A stretch of DNA of 64,000 bases, from contig CM055753.1 in assembly GCA_029465975.1 (NCBI GenBank), forward strand, positions 11,009,557-11,073,556. Direction: 5' to 3'. Under the pieces are notes generated by a model. The model was given only the letters and a program-made list of their open reading frames with translations. It ran no database searches and was not told where the DNA came from. Below, piece after piece: positions 23,901 to 33,924 of the stretch (within the stretch, counting starts at the first letter, position 1; the number at the start of each line of letters is the position of its first letter). The stretch is from Dallia pectoralis (taxonomy: Eukaryota; Chordata; Actinopteri; Esociformes; Umbridae). A program made the translations under genes and the position numbers.

Positions 23901-24885
23901 CTCCCTTGTATGTTGTGGGGGCAGGCTCTGCATCGCCCTTGTTAATTGTTTCCTCCATGAATGCTTTGTACTGATCGTAATATTGTTTATTGGTCTTTAA
24001 TTTCTTCTTAAGACACTGCAGGCGGACTGTGGCTAGCTTCTTGTTGTTTGGCAGATAGGGTGGACTGTTACACTTGAAAGGAAGGGGCATCTCGTAATGT
24101 CCATCCTTTTTCTGTGTGATCTTGTCACTTAGGAACTGTATGAAACGAACATCATTCTGGGACACATATTTATCCTCATAAGCTCTCTCAGTGAAGTCAG
24201 ATTCTAGGGTTCTTAGAACTTCTGTCGCAGAAGGGATTAGCAGTTCCTTTACTGTGAGCCGATGTACAAAGCTCTGACTTCCTTGTCTATCTAGGTGAGG
24301 GTTTGATGTGCCTATGATGCTCCATCCTAATTCTGACCTTTGTGCAAACGGTTGATTTTTGTCTCCAATGATAACTTCAAGAGGAGCTAGTGCTGATGGA
24401 CAGTCATATCCAATCAGGAGCCCAACATCACAGTCTTGAAGTGGTGGTAGCTTGTCCGCCAAATGTCTAAGATGAGGCCACAGTAATGCGGTTTCCCTCG
24501 TTGGGACATAAGACTTGTCCACTGGGATGAAGTCACGGCTGTAAGCCTGCTGTATTTGGAGGTGGTTCTTTGAGTGCAGTCCTCGAACTTGTAGACCATG
24601 GACGTTCTTGCTCGCTATGACTGTGTCAATAGCTGTCATAGTACTCAATTTCAGTTTTACTGGGTTGGTGTCAACATTCAGTTTGTCAAGTAAATCTTCT
24701 AAGACAAACGTTGAGTCGCTTTGTGTGTCTAATATTGCGTACGTAAGTACTTCTCTGTGTGGCTCTTGTATTGAAGACACAAGGACTGGGACAATACTTG
24801 AGGTAGCAGAAGCGCAGTGTGTTGATACATGGGATACAACGTTATGCGTTTCCCGCTTGCTTGGTTTTCTGTGGAAGCGGAGCTA
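20949..24885 (-). pseudogene. BEL copy B pol (protease, RT, RNase H, integrase), frameshifted and 3'-truncated
   Basis: Segments are 23752-24780, 22376-23722, 22113-22343, 21166-22116 and the tail 20936-21229. The first has an intact protease motif LDTQSDSTF. The second has RT with FYVDDG and the RNase H motifs FSDASC and WTDSQVV. The fourth has the integrase HFHTKTCHQGR zinc region and D, D, E motifs MDCFGPF, CDQGSNF and GGVWER. Private frame breaks lie near 23759 (G run), 22403 (T run), 21182 (T run), 21021 (C run) and 20955-20980. The T5 run at 22192-22196 is the frame change shared with copy A. The natural pol stop and the polypurine region are deleted, so the last frame runs into LTR 2. 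Confidence 0.87.
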
Positions 24886-26805
24886 TTTATTGATGTTTCG
24901 GCCGGTCTTTGATTCCTGTCTTCATGTAAGCAGGTTGGATGACGACGGCTGCATACGTTGCACGTATGTCGTCTCTTACAATCTTTGGACATGTGACCCT
25001 TTCTCAGACATCCGAAACAGAGCCGGTTTTCACAGATGAATGTGTTTTTGTCTTTACTGCTCTTGGCTGCGAAGGTGGGACACTTGGTGATGTTATGAGC
25101 TTCACTTTTACAAACGGAGCAAGGTGATTTTGGTTTGCTGCCGTTTGTTTCTCGTTTCTCCTGAGTGAAACACTTTGTTTGTGTATTTGTATTGAGAGCT
25201 TTAGCTCTCTTTGTTGATCTTTCATCTATGGCCTTGAAATCCATCAACCATGGAGACGCAATTGGGTTACAGGCTATCCGTGCCTCTTTGCTCAGAAACT
25301 TTGTGAAGCATGTAAGATCTGGATAGTTTCCAGATTTGTCAAGTTCCTCTACAACAATTCGACCCCACTTGCGCACGATCCATTCTGGTAGTTTTCTCAG
25401 CAACTTGTGGTTTTCCTCACAATCGTTAAGAATAGCTAGTCCTTTGACGTGTGGGATAGCTTCAGCGCAGCCTTGGAGGAAGTCAGCAAACTCTCGCAGT
25501 GCTAGTGGGTCGTTGGTGTTGATTTTCGGCCATCTCATAAGCTGATCTCGGAAAGCCTTTTGTATAATGAACGGGTGCCCATATCTGTCCTGTAAGACTT
25601 TCCATGCTCCACCGTATGCACTCTCTGAATCCCGATAAAAGAAACCTTCTACAGCTTTGCGCGCCTCTCCAGCAAGATACATTTTTAAATAAAACATCTT
25701 CTCACTTGCTAGGAGGGGTTTTCTGTCAATAAGAGCCATGAATGACATCTTCCAATCTACAAACTGTAAAGGGTTGCCACTGAACGTGGTTGGTTCAGGG
25801 ACTGGCAAGCGGTTTATGCTTAATGAGCTGGCGATTGCTTGGGCTAGACTGACAGACTCCTGGGTCATTTTCACTTCAGGAGCATCTTGAGGTTGGAATG
25901 ATGCAGCATCAGGGTTTAATTGAGGTTTGATTTCCATTTTGTCATTACTCTCCTCATCATGGTCTTCAAAACCGTCAAAATCTTCATACACTCTCATGCG
26001 AGCTATTGCTATGGCCACATCTTTTGCTGCTTGTAACTGCTGCAATTTGGCTCTCTTCTTCCACCTGTTGCTGCATTTCTACCTCCTTTTGTTTGATTTC
26101 TGTCAACATTTTTGCCTCTTGGAGTTTCCAATCACCCTCTAACTTATGAAGATGTGCTTGCTGTGCTTGGATTTCTTTTATGGTTTTTGATTGTTCCATC
26201 TTAGCTGCAAGCTCTGCTTGTGCATCTATCCTACTGCTGTGGTTACTGTGTGAGCTGGACTGGTTGCTCAACCTCCCTGATGACTCTGCTGAGCTTACCG
26301 TTTCCGTTTTGGTGTGACCAAAGACAGACCCGTATTCATCTTTGTTTAGTGTTTCTCTTACCCTTTCCTTCTCAAGTTGATCATTATAATCTTGGTTAAT
26401 AGTCTCTAGGCGATTATTTATGAGATCACAAATGTCCTTCGTTAGTGTAACACAGGCATCCATTTTCTTTACAATCTCTGGCGTGGTATTACTGTTACGT
26501 AGGATGGGTTTATACTGCTGACCTACGTCATCATGCTTTGCTTGAATGTCTTGTTGTAATTCGTTAAGGTATTCTGATGAACAGAGGGTTTTTAATTTTG
26601 TTCTAGTCTCCCTTGCTGCCATCTTCCAAGAGTCATAGGTCCTGTTAAATGCTTTCTCACGTTTTTTGATGTCTTGGCTATGCATCCCTTGGCCTTTCTC
26701 TGTTAGCTTTCTTTCACGTGAGCTGGACCTGCATGATGCCTCTATTAGCGACATTTTGGTTGTTTGTGTTGCTGCTTTAAGTCGAGTGGGAGCCTTTGAT
26801 TGCAC
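24729..26805 (-). pseudogene. BEL copy B gag, one 2-bp frameshift
   Basis: Two frames, 25984-26805 (273 residues) and 24729-26045 (438 residues), together match copy A Gag. The break near 26055 is the loss of one CT from a CTCTCTCTTC run. The order is the same as in copy A: helical N-terminus, coiled coil, DUF1759-like region, then two CCHC knuckles. The ATG at 26805 follows a leader of about 530 bp after the 5' LTR. Gag overlaps the protease frame by about 150 bp (24729-24882), with the protease in the -1 phase. I found no correctly phased slippery heptamer in the overlap. A one-base loss in the A4 run at 24865-24868 would explain the phase equally well. Confidence 0.87.
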
Positions 26806-27333
26806 TATGCCTGAATCTACACTTGTAAGCTGTAGTTATATTTAACTACAGAGTAATATTTGTATCACGCATTGCCCTATTATGTACATTCAAAGCATTT
26901 TAGCATAAAACAGTTACAACACATTTCACTCTTAACCTTTTCATAAATAAACATGAGTCATGACATAAACACGTGGGACAGTTTCTTGTAAAAATAATAA
27001 AACATCTTTTAGAAACTTTAGAACTGAGAACTAGTTCCACAATTATTCACCTTATAATACCTTGCTCTTAAATAAACTTCAGTAATGATATAAAGCTTGC
27101 GTGCATAGGAATTGTCTCTTTTTAAGCCTTTTTTGCTCTTTGGTACCCCGGGTCTCTTTTTCCGTCTCGAGGTGTACCTTATGCGCGCGCTGTCCGCTCC
27201 ACGCTCTGTCTGGTGCAGGAGTTGAATGCAGGCGAGGTAAGCCAGCTGGTATCCGCTGTTAGTGTTCGTATGTGATGATGGCGTCAGCTTCTCATCGCGG
27301 ATGGCTGGGCTGGTGCAACAGGTGAGTTTTCAC
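26806..27333 (-). other. BEL copy B 5' leader
   Basis: About 530 bp between 5' LTR and gag ATG, repeated almost identically at 19951-20478 in copy A. No TGG-initiated primer-binding site is evident within the first 50 nt after the LTR, so the priming tRNA is unknown. Confidence 0.6.
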
Positions 27334-27798
27334 TGTAGCGGCCCCTCGGATTTCATAAAAGACGCAGCGAGTTTCAAACGGGTGTCGGTTTATTTTCTTA
27401 CGTGCACCACCGTAACATCCTTTTAACACCGTGAAAACTACAGAGTAAACAAAAGAAATACAAAAGGCATCGTTGTAGTTTCACACACAATACATAGATA
27501 ATTAACATTCTGTATAAATGATTGACGTTACTAATGTATTGCATTACCTCATTCCGCTCTCCTAGGCGCTAATCACTCATCACTTTCTGCTTGTCAATGC
27601 GCGTGCACGGCATTACCGCGAGAGTACCCGGAAGTTGAACATTAGAAACCAAACCTCACGAGAAGTAAAACATACAGGTTCTCTAAAGAAAACGTGAGAA
27701 CAGACTACTAAGTTCTGACAACACCGAAACATGATGTTGTGCAGAAAAAACAACGTACAAAAAAAAACATTACATTACAAAAATATCAGACCTTTACA
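27334..27798 (-). repeat. BEL LTR 3 (5' LTR of copy B)
   Basis: 465 bp with the same termini as LTR 1 and LTR 2. It differs by a shorter G run (CCTAGGCGC) and A-run lengths. It is followed directly by TGGCA. Confidence 0.92.
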
Positions 27799-27803
27799 TG
27801 GCA
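27799..27803. repeat. Target-site duplication TGGCA, right copy
   Basis: Matches 13403-13407 exactly; 5 bp is typical for BEL/Pao insertion. Confidence 0.85.
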
Positions 27804-27960
27804 TCGTCAGCTTCCTCAGGGTTTTCCTAATGAGACCTGACAGTCCTAGACACTAAGGCCCGTGGCTCATTGGACTTCTCTTCAGTGGGCCTATACTGTT
27901 TCTTTCCATTCAGCCCCGGAGGTGTTTGTCGGAGGAGCAACTCCATAGTTGTGTTTTACG

Positions 27961-28086
27961 AGCCTAATTGTGGCTGAGGAGGGTGGAGCCAGAATATATA
28001 GGCTGTGGGCGTGGAGGGCGGAGCCAGAATATATAGGCTGTGGGTGTGGAGGGCGGAGCCAGAATATATAGACTGTGGGTGTAGAG
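27961..28086. repeat. 35-bp minisatellite, left segment
   Basis: About 3.5 units with core GGAGCCAGAATATATAGGCT followed by GTGGGTGTGGAGGGC. The array is interrupted at 28087 by a hAT element and resumes at 29811. Confidence 0.92.
28079..28086. repeat. hAT target-site duplication GTGTAGAG, left copy
   Basis: These 8 bp are repeated at 29811-29818 immediately after the element. They lie inside the 35-bp array, where similar text recurs, but the 8-bp length and the abutting terminal inverted repeats fit hAT. Confidence 0.8.
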
Positions 28087-28383
28087 CCGGGCTATTCAAT
28101 TGGCGGCCCCCGGGCCGGGTCCGGCCCCTGGGGGATTTTGAACCGGCCCTTTAGGCGTAATTTGCGGGTGGGAATTGTCCCCACCACTTTTGAAACATCT
28201 CGCGGCACGAATGTACCAATACAAATAAATAAATAAATCTCCAGTGAACTAGCAGAGCATTCATTTCGTTCTGTCTTTAATTCATTCGTTTCGTTTGTTA
28301 AATAAGAGGCTATCTAGTGCTGAAATGTGTTGCTTTATAAATCAAGTGATCAAAGTGCTCGTTGCAGCCGCGAACAGTGGCGC

Positions 28384-28864
28384 TGTTAGAAACGGAGGTT
28401 TGTCCTCCTCTATGCCAGCTTTGACAGCTCCCCGATCTCCGGAGAGAGGGAGAGATCAGCCCCGATCAGGATCACCTGAGTTCTAGGCACACCTGCCTGT
28501 AATTAGTTGGGGTAAAAAAGTAGCCCTTGGTCTTTCGATCAGTACGAGGTATTGTTCGTTTCTGACTTACTGAGCGCTTATGAATACGATTGATCCGATT
28601 ACCAGCGTACCAGTTATTAGCCTGTCCCGTTCTCCCAGTCTGCCTAATCCTGTCTTGTGTCTACCAGTGATTCCTGTTCCCGATCATCAGCCTGCCTTAC
28701 CGACCTTGTCCTTGTCCGATTCCTGGTACCGTCTTCGAACTCTGATCTGCCGAGACAGAACCCAGTCTGCCTGACTATTCCTCTGCCTTTCTACACATCT
28801 GTCAATAAATATATTGCGTTCCGCGATTGGAACCACAACCTTGTTTCTAAGCGTATTCCTGACA
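28384..28864 (+). mobile_element. Probable solo LTR nested in the hAT element
   Basis: 481 bp with termini TGTTAGAAA and TTCCTGACA, roughly inverted and of the TG...CA form. It is flanked by GGCGC (28379-28383) and GGCAC (28865-28869), a 5-bp duplication with one CpG-type change. CAATAAATATA near 28803 could be a polyadenylation signal, and the C-rich downstream half looks like a fish LTR. The family is not assigned. Confidence 0.5.
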
Positions 28865-29027
28865 GGCACGGATACTGTGTTCTCTTGTGGTTCGCGCACA
28901 CGCCGCACTGTCTTTACTCGGACACGCGCTTCAATCCGTTGTGGTGACTATTCGTTACGGTGAAATTACAAAACAAAATGCACACAAACGTGTCCCTGCC
29001 TGATATTCATCCACTCATAACATCTAT

Positions 29028-29096
29028 TCGAGTGCGGACTAGAACCCAGAACCTCTGACACGCTTGGCAAAAATTCTGCCACTGGACCATTTAAGT
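29028..29096 (-). tRNA. tRNA-Gly-like pseudogene or SINE head
   Basis: On the minus strand, TGGTCCAGTGGCAGAATTTT resembles the 5' half of tRNA-Gly with an A box, and GGTTCTGGGTTCTAGTCC resembles a B box. The acceptor stem does not pair convincingly, so it is a degraded tRNA copy or a tRNA-derived SINE head, not a working tRNA gene. Confidence 0.4.
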
Positions 29097-29490
29097 ACAC
29101 ACTTAAACTACAAATTAAACCCAATGTACTATTTAGATCGATTGCTGGACATCGTAAGGTTATTGTACATACATCTGATTTATTATTTAGCATTGTGTTA
29201 GCAATGTCCCACACACGTTTTTAAAAACAAAGTTTCGCAACTGAGTATAGTTATTACATATGGGTAGTTTCATACACCGCATGACTATTGTTAATTGTAA
29301 ATTATTTCGTGCAATATGAGGCGATATGCCCTTCTTTAAGCCATGGTGGCAAAACAGGTACATGACCAATCAAAATCGCCCATTCGCGGTGCGCTCTAGT
29401 GCCGAGCTCTGACCGAAACGCTCTGACTTTCTTTCAAGCCAAGCACGAAGTAATTTCGATATAAATTTCGATATAAACACAAAGTTTAAA

Positions 29491-29775
29491 ATGTCAATAT
29501 CAACCTTAAAAAAAATAAAAGTTGACTCGGACAACAGGCAGTTCAACAATGAATGGACAGATAAATACGCGTTTATTGCCATTGATGTGAATCCTGTGTG
29601 CTTAATCTGCAACGAGTGCCTCGCCGTGTGCAAGGAGTATAATTTGAGAAGGCATTTTAAGACAACTCATGCTAACTTTGATATATTGATTCCTTCAGTA
29701 TGTTGTTGTAATTTCTCTATTTGTTACCATAATTACTCATATTCTCCGGCCCCTTATTTTGCCTCAGTTTCATGA
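29491..29775 (+). pseudogene. hAT transposase N-terminal fragment (BED zinc finger)
   Basis: The frame opens with ATG and contains NEWTDKYAFIAIDVNPVCLI followed by CNECLAVCKEYNLRRHFKTTH. This is a BED-type finger with C-X2-C and H-X4-H ligands, as in hAT transposases related to ZBED and GTF2IRD2-like proteins. Similarity stops near residue 68, after HANFDIL. What follows looks like non-coding read-through to the terminal repeat, and no dimerisation or RNase-H-like catalytic domain remains. The N-terminus of a transposase this close to the right inverted repeat implies a large internal deletion or rearrangement. Confidence 0.65.
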
Positions 29776-29810
29776 ACTGGCCCCAATTCCAAATTAATTG
29801 AATAGCCCTG

Positions 29811-30504
29811 GTGTAGAGGGTGGATCCAGAATATAAAGGCTGTGGGTGTAGAGGGTGGACCCAGAATATATAGGTTGTGGGTGTGGAGGGTGGAGCCAGA
29901 ATATATAGGCTGTGGGTGTGGAGTGCGGAGCCAGAATATATAGGCTGTGGGTGTGGAGGGGCGGAGCCAGAATATAAAGGCTGTGGGTGTGGAGTGCGGA
30001 GCCAGAATATATAGGCTGTGGGTGTGGAGGGTAGAGCCAGAATATATAGGCTGTGGGTGTAGAGGGTGGAGCCAGAATATATAGGTTGTGGGTGTGGAGG
30101 GTGGAGCAAGAATATATTGGGTGTGGAGGGTGGAGCCAGAATATATAGGCTGTGGGTGTAGAGGGTGGAGCCAGAATATATAGGCTGTGGGTGTAGAGGG
30201 TGGAGCCAGAATATATAGGCTGTGGGTGTGGAGGGTAGAGCCAGAATATATAGGCTGTGGGTGTGGAGGGTGAAGCCAGAATATATAGGCTGTGGGTGTG
30301 GAGGGCGGAGCCAGAATATATAGGCTGTGGGTGTGGAGGGCGGAGCCAGAATATATAGGCTGTGGGTGTGGAGGGCGGAGCCAGAATATATATGCTGTGG
30401 GCGTGGAGGGTGGAGACAGAATATATAGGCTGTGGGTGTGGAGGGCGGAGCCAGAATATATAGGCTGTGGGTGTGGAGGGTGGAGCCAGAATATATAGGC
30501 TGTG
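29811..30504. repeat. 35-bp minisatellite, central segment, about 20 copies
   Basis: Same unit as 27961-28086, with GGGTG/GGGCG/GTGCG variants. It starts with the hAT duplication GTGTAGAG and is interrupted at 30505 by a solo LTR. The long minus-strand frames are repeat translations. Confidence 0.95.
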
Positions 30505-30780
30505 TGTCACGATGCTGGTACGGTGTAGCGTAATAAGCTAACTGAAGCTAATGAAAATAAACATGCGCATATAGCGACTTAGAGAACAATAAATAACAGT
30601 AGCAGACAATACACTCACCTCGAATAACAACGTGACATTAGATTAATCCCAAGCACCAGTGAATACTATCCACCCACATTTATAGCCCATCCTGATCACA
30701 TTACACAAAACAGCTGTACACATAACGACAAACCCGGAAGTGAAACACCGAAAACCCACGCTCCTTCACCAATCGTCACA
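30505..30780 (-). mobile_element. Solo LTR (276 bp) inside the 35-bp minisatellite
   Basis: Termini are TGTCACGAT and ATCGTCACA, flanked by CTGTG at 30500-30504 and 30781-30785. The array reads ...GGCTGTG before and CTGTGGGTG after, so exactly 5 bp were duplicated. On the minus strand GGCTATAAATG near 30682 is a plausible TATA box, which sets the orientation. No internal sequence remains. The family is not assigned. Confidence 0.75.
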
Positions 30781-30785
30781 CTGTG

Positions 30786-30840
30786 GGTGTGGAGGGTGGA
30801 GCAAGTATTTAGATTGTGGGTGTAGAGGGTGGAGTCAGTC
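30786..30840. repeat. 35-bp minisatellite, right remnant
   Basis: One to two decayed units (GGAGCAAGTATTTAGATT) close the array. Confidence 0.75.
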
Positions 30841-30975
30841 TGACAATCGGAAAGGGGACATATCGAAATCTAGCTTGCTAGTAATTTAGCCAACTAATGT
30901 AAATTATGCGACAACACGTTCTCAGTCCGTGTTGAGATTTCTGTGCGGAAGGACATTTTTTAATACTTTGTTGAC

Positions 30976-31076
30976 TTCATTGATAGCTACTTCATTGATA
31001 GCTACTTCATTGATAGCTACTTCACTGATAGCTACTTCACTGATAGCTACTTCACTGATAGCTACTTCACTAATAC
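30976..31076. repeat. 15-bp minisatellite (TTCATTGATAGCTAC), about 7 copies
   Basis: The first units read TTCATTGATAGCTAC and later ones TTCACTGATAGCTAC. Confidence 0.9.
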
Positions 31077-31084
31077 TGGGTTGA

Positions 31085-31202
31085 TGTGGACGAGGGAGGC
31101 TTATGAAGTGAAGTAGTGGACGAGGCAGGCTTATGAAGTGAAGTAGTGGACGAGGCAGGCTTATGAAGTGAAGTAGTGGACGAGGCAGGCTTATGAAGTG
31201 CG
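31085..31202. repeat. 30-bp minisatellite, about 4 copies
   Basis: Units begin GGACGAGGCAGGCTTATGAA and end GTGAAGTAGT. Confidence 0.9.
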
Positions 31203-31367
31203 CTGAACCAGGACACGTCCAAAATGGTACCCTAATCCCTATGTAAGTGCACTACCTCTGACACACCCCTGGTGATCAGATCACAGGAGAATGTTGGCTC
31301 GGGTAATATAGTCGTGGGATAGACAGAGTTACGCCAAGGCTACACTGGTGTTATGTAACCCACTCAG

Positions 31368-31371
<4 letters not shown>

Positions 31372-31422
<51 letters not shown>
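31372..31422. repeat. CA dinucleotide microsatellite
   Basis: Uninterrupted (CA)n of about 25 units. Confidence 0.95.
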
Positions 31423-31424
<2 letters not shown>

Positions 31425-33128
31425 ATCACATACCTGGCACACCAGCTGGCTGAAATGAGTTATCCGTTCCAACAGAAGATTCAGATTTCAGAACCGGGAG
31501 TGGGACGACATCTAGACTTTGTCCATTCAGAACAAATCCCAATTTAACGGTCTGTGGGGAAAAACGAACAGAAACCAAAATCCATTATTGTTTTTCATAT
31601 GAAAATGGAACATAAATGGAATCATCATGTCAAGAGATCGTCTCGAAGGCGATGGGGTTATTTATTTATTCATGCCTCTGAAAGTCCCTCTTAGAGATTC
31701 ATCAGCAACAACGGCCCTACAGGGAGAGTGTGAAGGAAAGTCAATCTCCATATTTCAATTAGAGCAGTTCCTCCATTATAGGGAGATAATAACTTGTAGG
31801 CCAATTAACACGTACTCGTCTGTGGTGACCTAAATGCCTGAACTCCGGGACAAAAGAACCGCCTCCTCGGGACACTGGAGGACCAAAACAGTAACCTGGA
31901 TGCGGGCATTCCCTGCCCAATATGGTCCACTTAGACAAAACTACCGCCACTCTGCCAATAAAGACTTTGCTGGCACCAGGTCAGTATAGTTGATGGTAGA
32001 GTTTGAGTGAAGCCCTGAGATAGAGACACCTCCTGCTTAACTAACGGCACTGTACTGTACTCCACTTGGGATCTGTCAGCACAAAGACCGTCACTACTGT
32101 CGACAACCGTGAGACAAAAATACTGATGCTGTCACAATCTGACATGAAGCCGGACACGGGCAACGAGGTAAGGCTCAGACGTACTGGGCTCCTCAATCCA
32201 AACCGTGAGCCACTTCCTGGACATGGAGCACAAACGCTGGAACAATGACTGACAAGGACCGGGAGAAAAAGACTGAACGAAATACACAGGCAACCAGGGA
32301 ACAGGACACAGGTAGGGAAACACAGGTGAGAGCTAATTGACAGATGGAAAAGAGGCAGGAAAGACCAAACATGGGCATGTGGTGCAAGGCAAGACCAGAA
32401 GAGGGCAAGACCGTACCAGACTAAACCATAAACAGACTCCGACCAGTCCCGTTGGCCGTTATCGTTACAAGAACCGAGTTAGAATATGGCTTGAAATTCT
32501 CCAATCAGATAAAGAACCTATTGCTCTTCATGGCTATCAGGTGCCAGATCCAATTACCAACCAATACTTTATTAGATGGGATAAACACCTATTAGAGACT
32601 CTGCATGCGGAATTCAGCAATTCTGCAAGAGTTCAATGCAAAACCCCAAACAATGCCTGCAGAGCTGGAACTATTCACAAACCATAACACAACAGCTTCA
32701 GAGAACAATCACAACAGCAAGAGCCAACCGAAATCAGTGAAAAACTAAGTATTTGACACACAGAAGGAGCCGATCCAAAAACAGAACAAACGGAGACAAC
32801 ACAGTGATAGCAGAATAGTGTACCATTTGGGCTCTCTCAGTGAGCTTGGCCCCTTATTGAGAGAGAAGCAGCCACAAGCAGACATGGCTCTCAAGAGACC
32901 AACGACTAAGTGCAGACTGCCCAGAAGACCCCCCCCCCAGCTGCACCTTAATTCCAAATGTATTACCACATTAGAGATTTGCATCTCCGTGAGATTGCAC
33001 ACCCACAATAGGTTTCAAACCAAATCAATTATTAAAAACGACCACATTCATTAGGAGAAAGGATTGTCCAATCACAGTAGCAACATTTGTGACTTTATTT
33101 CCACAAGAAAACGAAGACCAGTGGAGCC
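31423..33128. other. No recognisable gene
   Basis: Unique DNA with one weak LTR candidate (32130-32469). The plus-strand frame at 32337-32687 looks transposon-like in texture, but I cannot place it in any family. Confidence 0.4.
32130..32469 (-). mobile_element. Weak candidate solo LTR
   Basis: Plus-strand termini TGTCACAATC and CGTTACA give TG...CA ends, and the minus-strand text has the C/T-rich style of fish LTRs. No matching target-site duplication is present (GATGC versus AGAAC), so the borders are uncertain. Confidence 0.25.
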
Positions 33129-33924
33129 AAAACAATACTGTAAACATGATGCAAAACAATACTGTAAACATGATGCAAAACAATACTGTAAACATAATCC
33201 AAAACAATACTGTAAACATAATCCAAAACAATACTGTAAACATGATCCAAAACAATACTGTAAACATAATCCAAAACAATACTGTAAACATGATGCAAAA
33301 CAATACTTTAAACATAATCCAAAACAATACTGTAAACATAATCCAAAACAATACTGTAAACATAATCCAAAACAATACTGTAAACATGATGCAAAACAAT
33401 ACTGTAAACATAATCCAAAACAATACTGTAAACATGATCCAAAACAATACTGTAAACATGATGCAAAACAATACTGTAAACATAATCCAAAACAATGCTG
33501 TAAACATGATGCAAAACAATACTGTAAACATAATCCAAAACAATACTGTAAACATGATGCAAAACAATACTGTAAACATAATCCAAAACAATACTGTAAA
33601 CATAATCCAAAACAATACTGTAAACATGATGCAAAACAATACTGTAAACATAATCCAAAACAATACTGTAAACATGATGCAAAACAATACTGTAAACATA
33701 ATCCAAAACAATGCTGTAAACATAATCCAAAACAATACTGTAAACATGATGCAAAACAATACTGTAAACATAATCCAAAACAATACTCTAAACATAATCC
33801 AAAACAATACTGTAAACATGATGCAAAACAATACTGTAAACATAATCCAAAACAATACTATAAACATAATCCAAAACAATACTGTAAACATGATCCAAAA
33901 CAATACTGTAAACATAATCCAAAT
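33129..33924. repeat. 24-bp minisatellite, about 33 copies, three interspersed variants
   Basis: The core is AAAACAATACTGTAAACAT plus a five-base variable tail (AATCC, GATGC or GATCC). The variant order looks irregular. A 24-bp unit keeps all frames open; the resulting frames (such as KQYCKHNP repeats) are not convincing genes. Confidence 0.95.

Larger units (their letters stand above)
13408..27798 (-). mobile_element. BEL/Pao retrotransposon in tandem LTR-int-LTR-int-LTR form
   Basis: Three LTRs of about 467 bp enclose two internal regions of 6.6 kb (copy A, 13875-20478) and 6.4 kb (copy B, 20949-27333), all reading on the minus strand. Both internals encode, in order, Gag with a DUF1759-like region and CCHC knuckles, an aspartic protease, a reverse transcriptase with YVDD, RNase H and a DDE integrase; this order and these motifs identify BEL/Pao. 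One TGGCA duplication pair flanks the whole 14.4 kb and none is visible at the middle LTR. The array therefore behaves as one insertion that later gained a unit, probably by unequal LTR-LTR recombination, unless it is an assembly artefact. No env-like frame is present. Confidence 0.92.
28087..29810 (+). mobile_element. Internally deleted hAT DNA transposon
   Basis: The ends are inverted: left CCGGGCTATTCAATTGG, right (reverse complement) CAGGGCTATTCAATTAATT. They match over 13 of 14 bases and are flanked by an 8-bp duplication. Near the right end a plus-strand frame begins with a BED zinc finger typical of hAT transposases, but only the first exon-like part survives. The subterminal CCGGGCCGGGTCCGGCCC at the left end is a feature I associate with this hAT group. 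The element is 1,724 bp and carries a probable solo LTR at 28384-28864. It cannot encode an active transposase. Confidence 0.8.

Noticed and set aside
24729..24882. Programmed frameshift at the BEL gag-protease overlap
   Set aside because: GGGAAAC is present but in the wrong phase relative to gag, and no other X XXY YYZ heptamer is phased. A one-base loss in the A4 run explains the data more simply.
28580..28774. Pro/Ser-rich plus-strand frames near the hAT left half
   Set aside because: They lie inside the probable solo LTR, whose C/T-rich text yields open frames by chance.
32337..32687. Possible retroelement coding fragment
   Set aside because: The text looks transposon-like, but I could not identify any motif or family, so it is not called as a gene.
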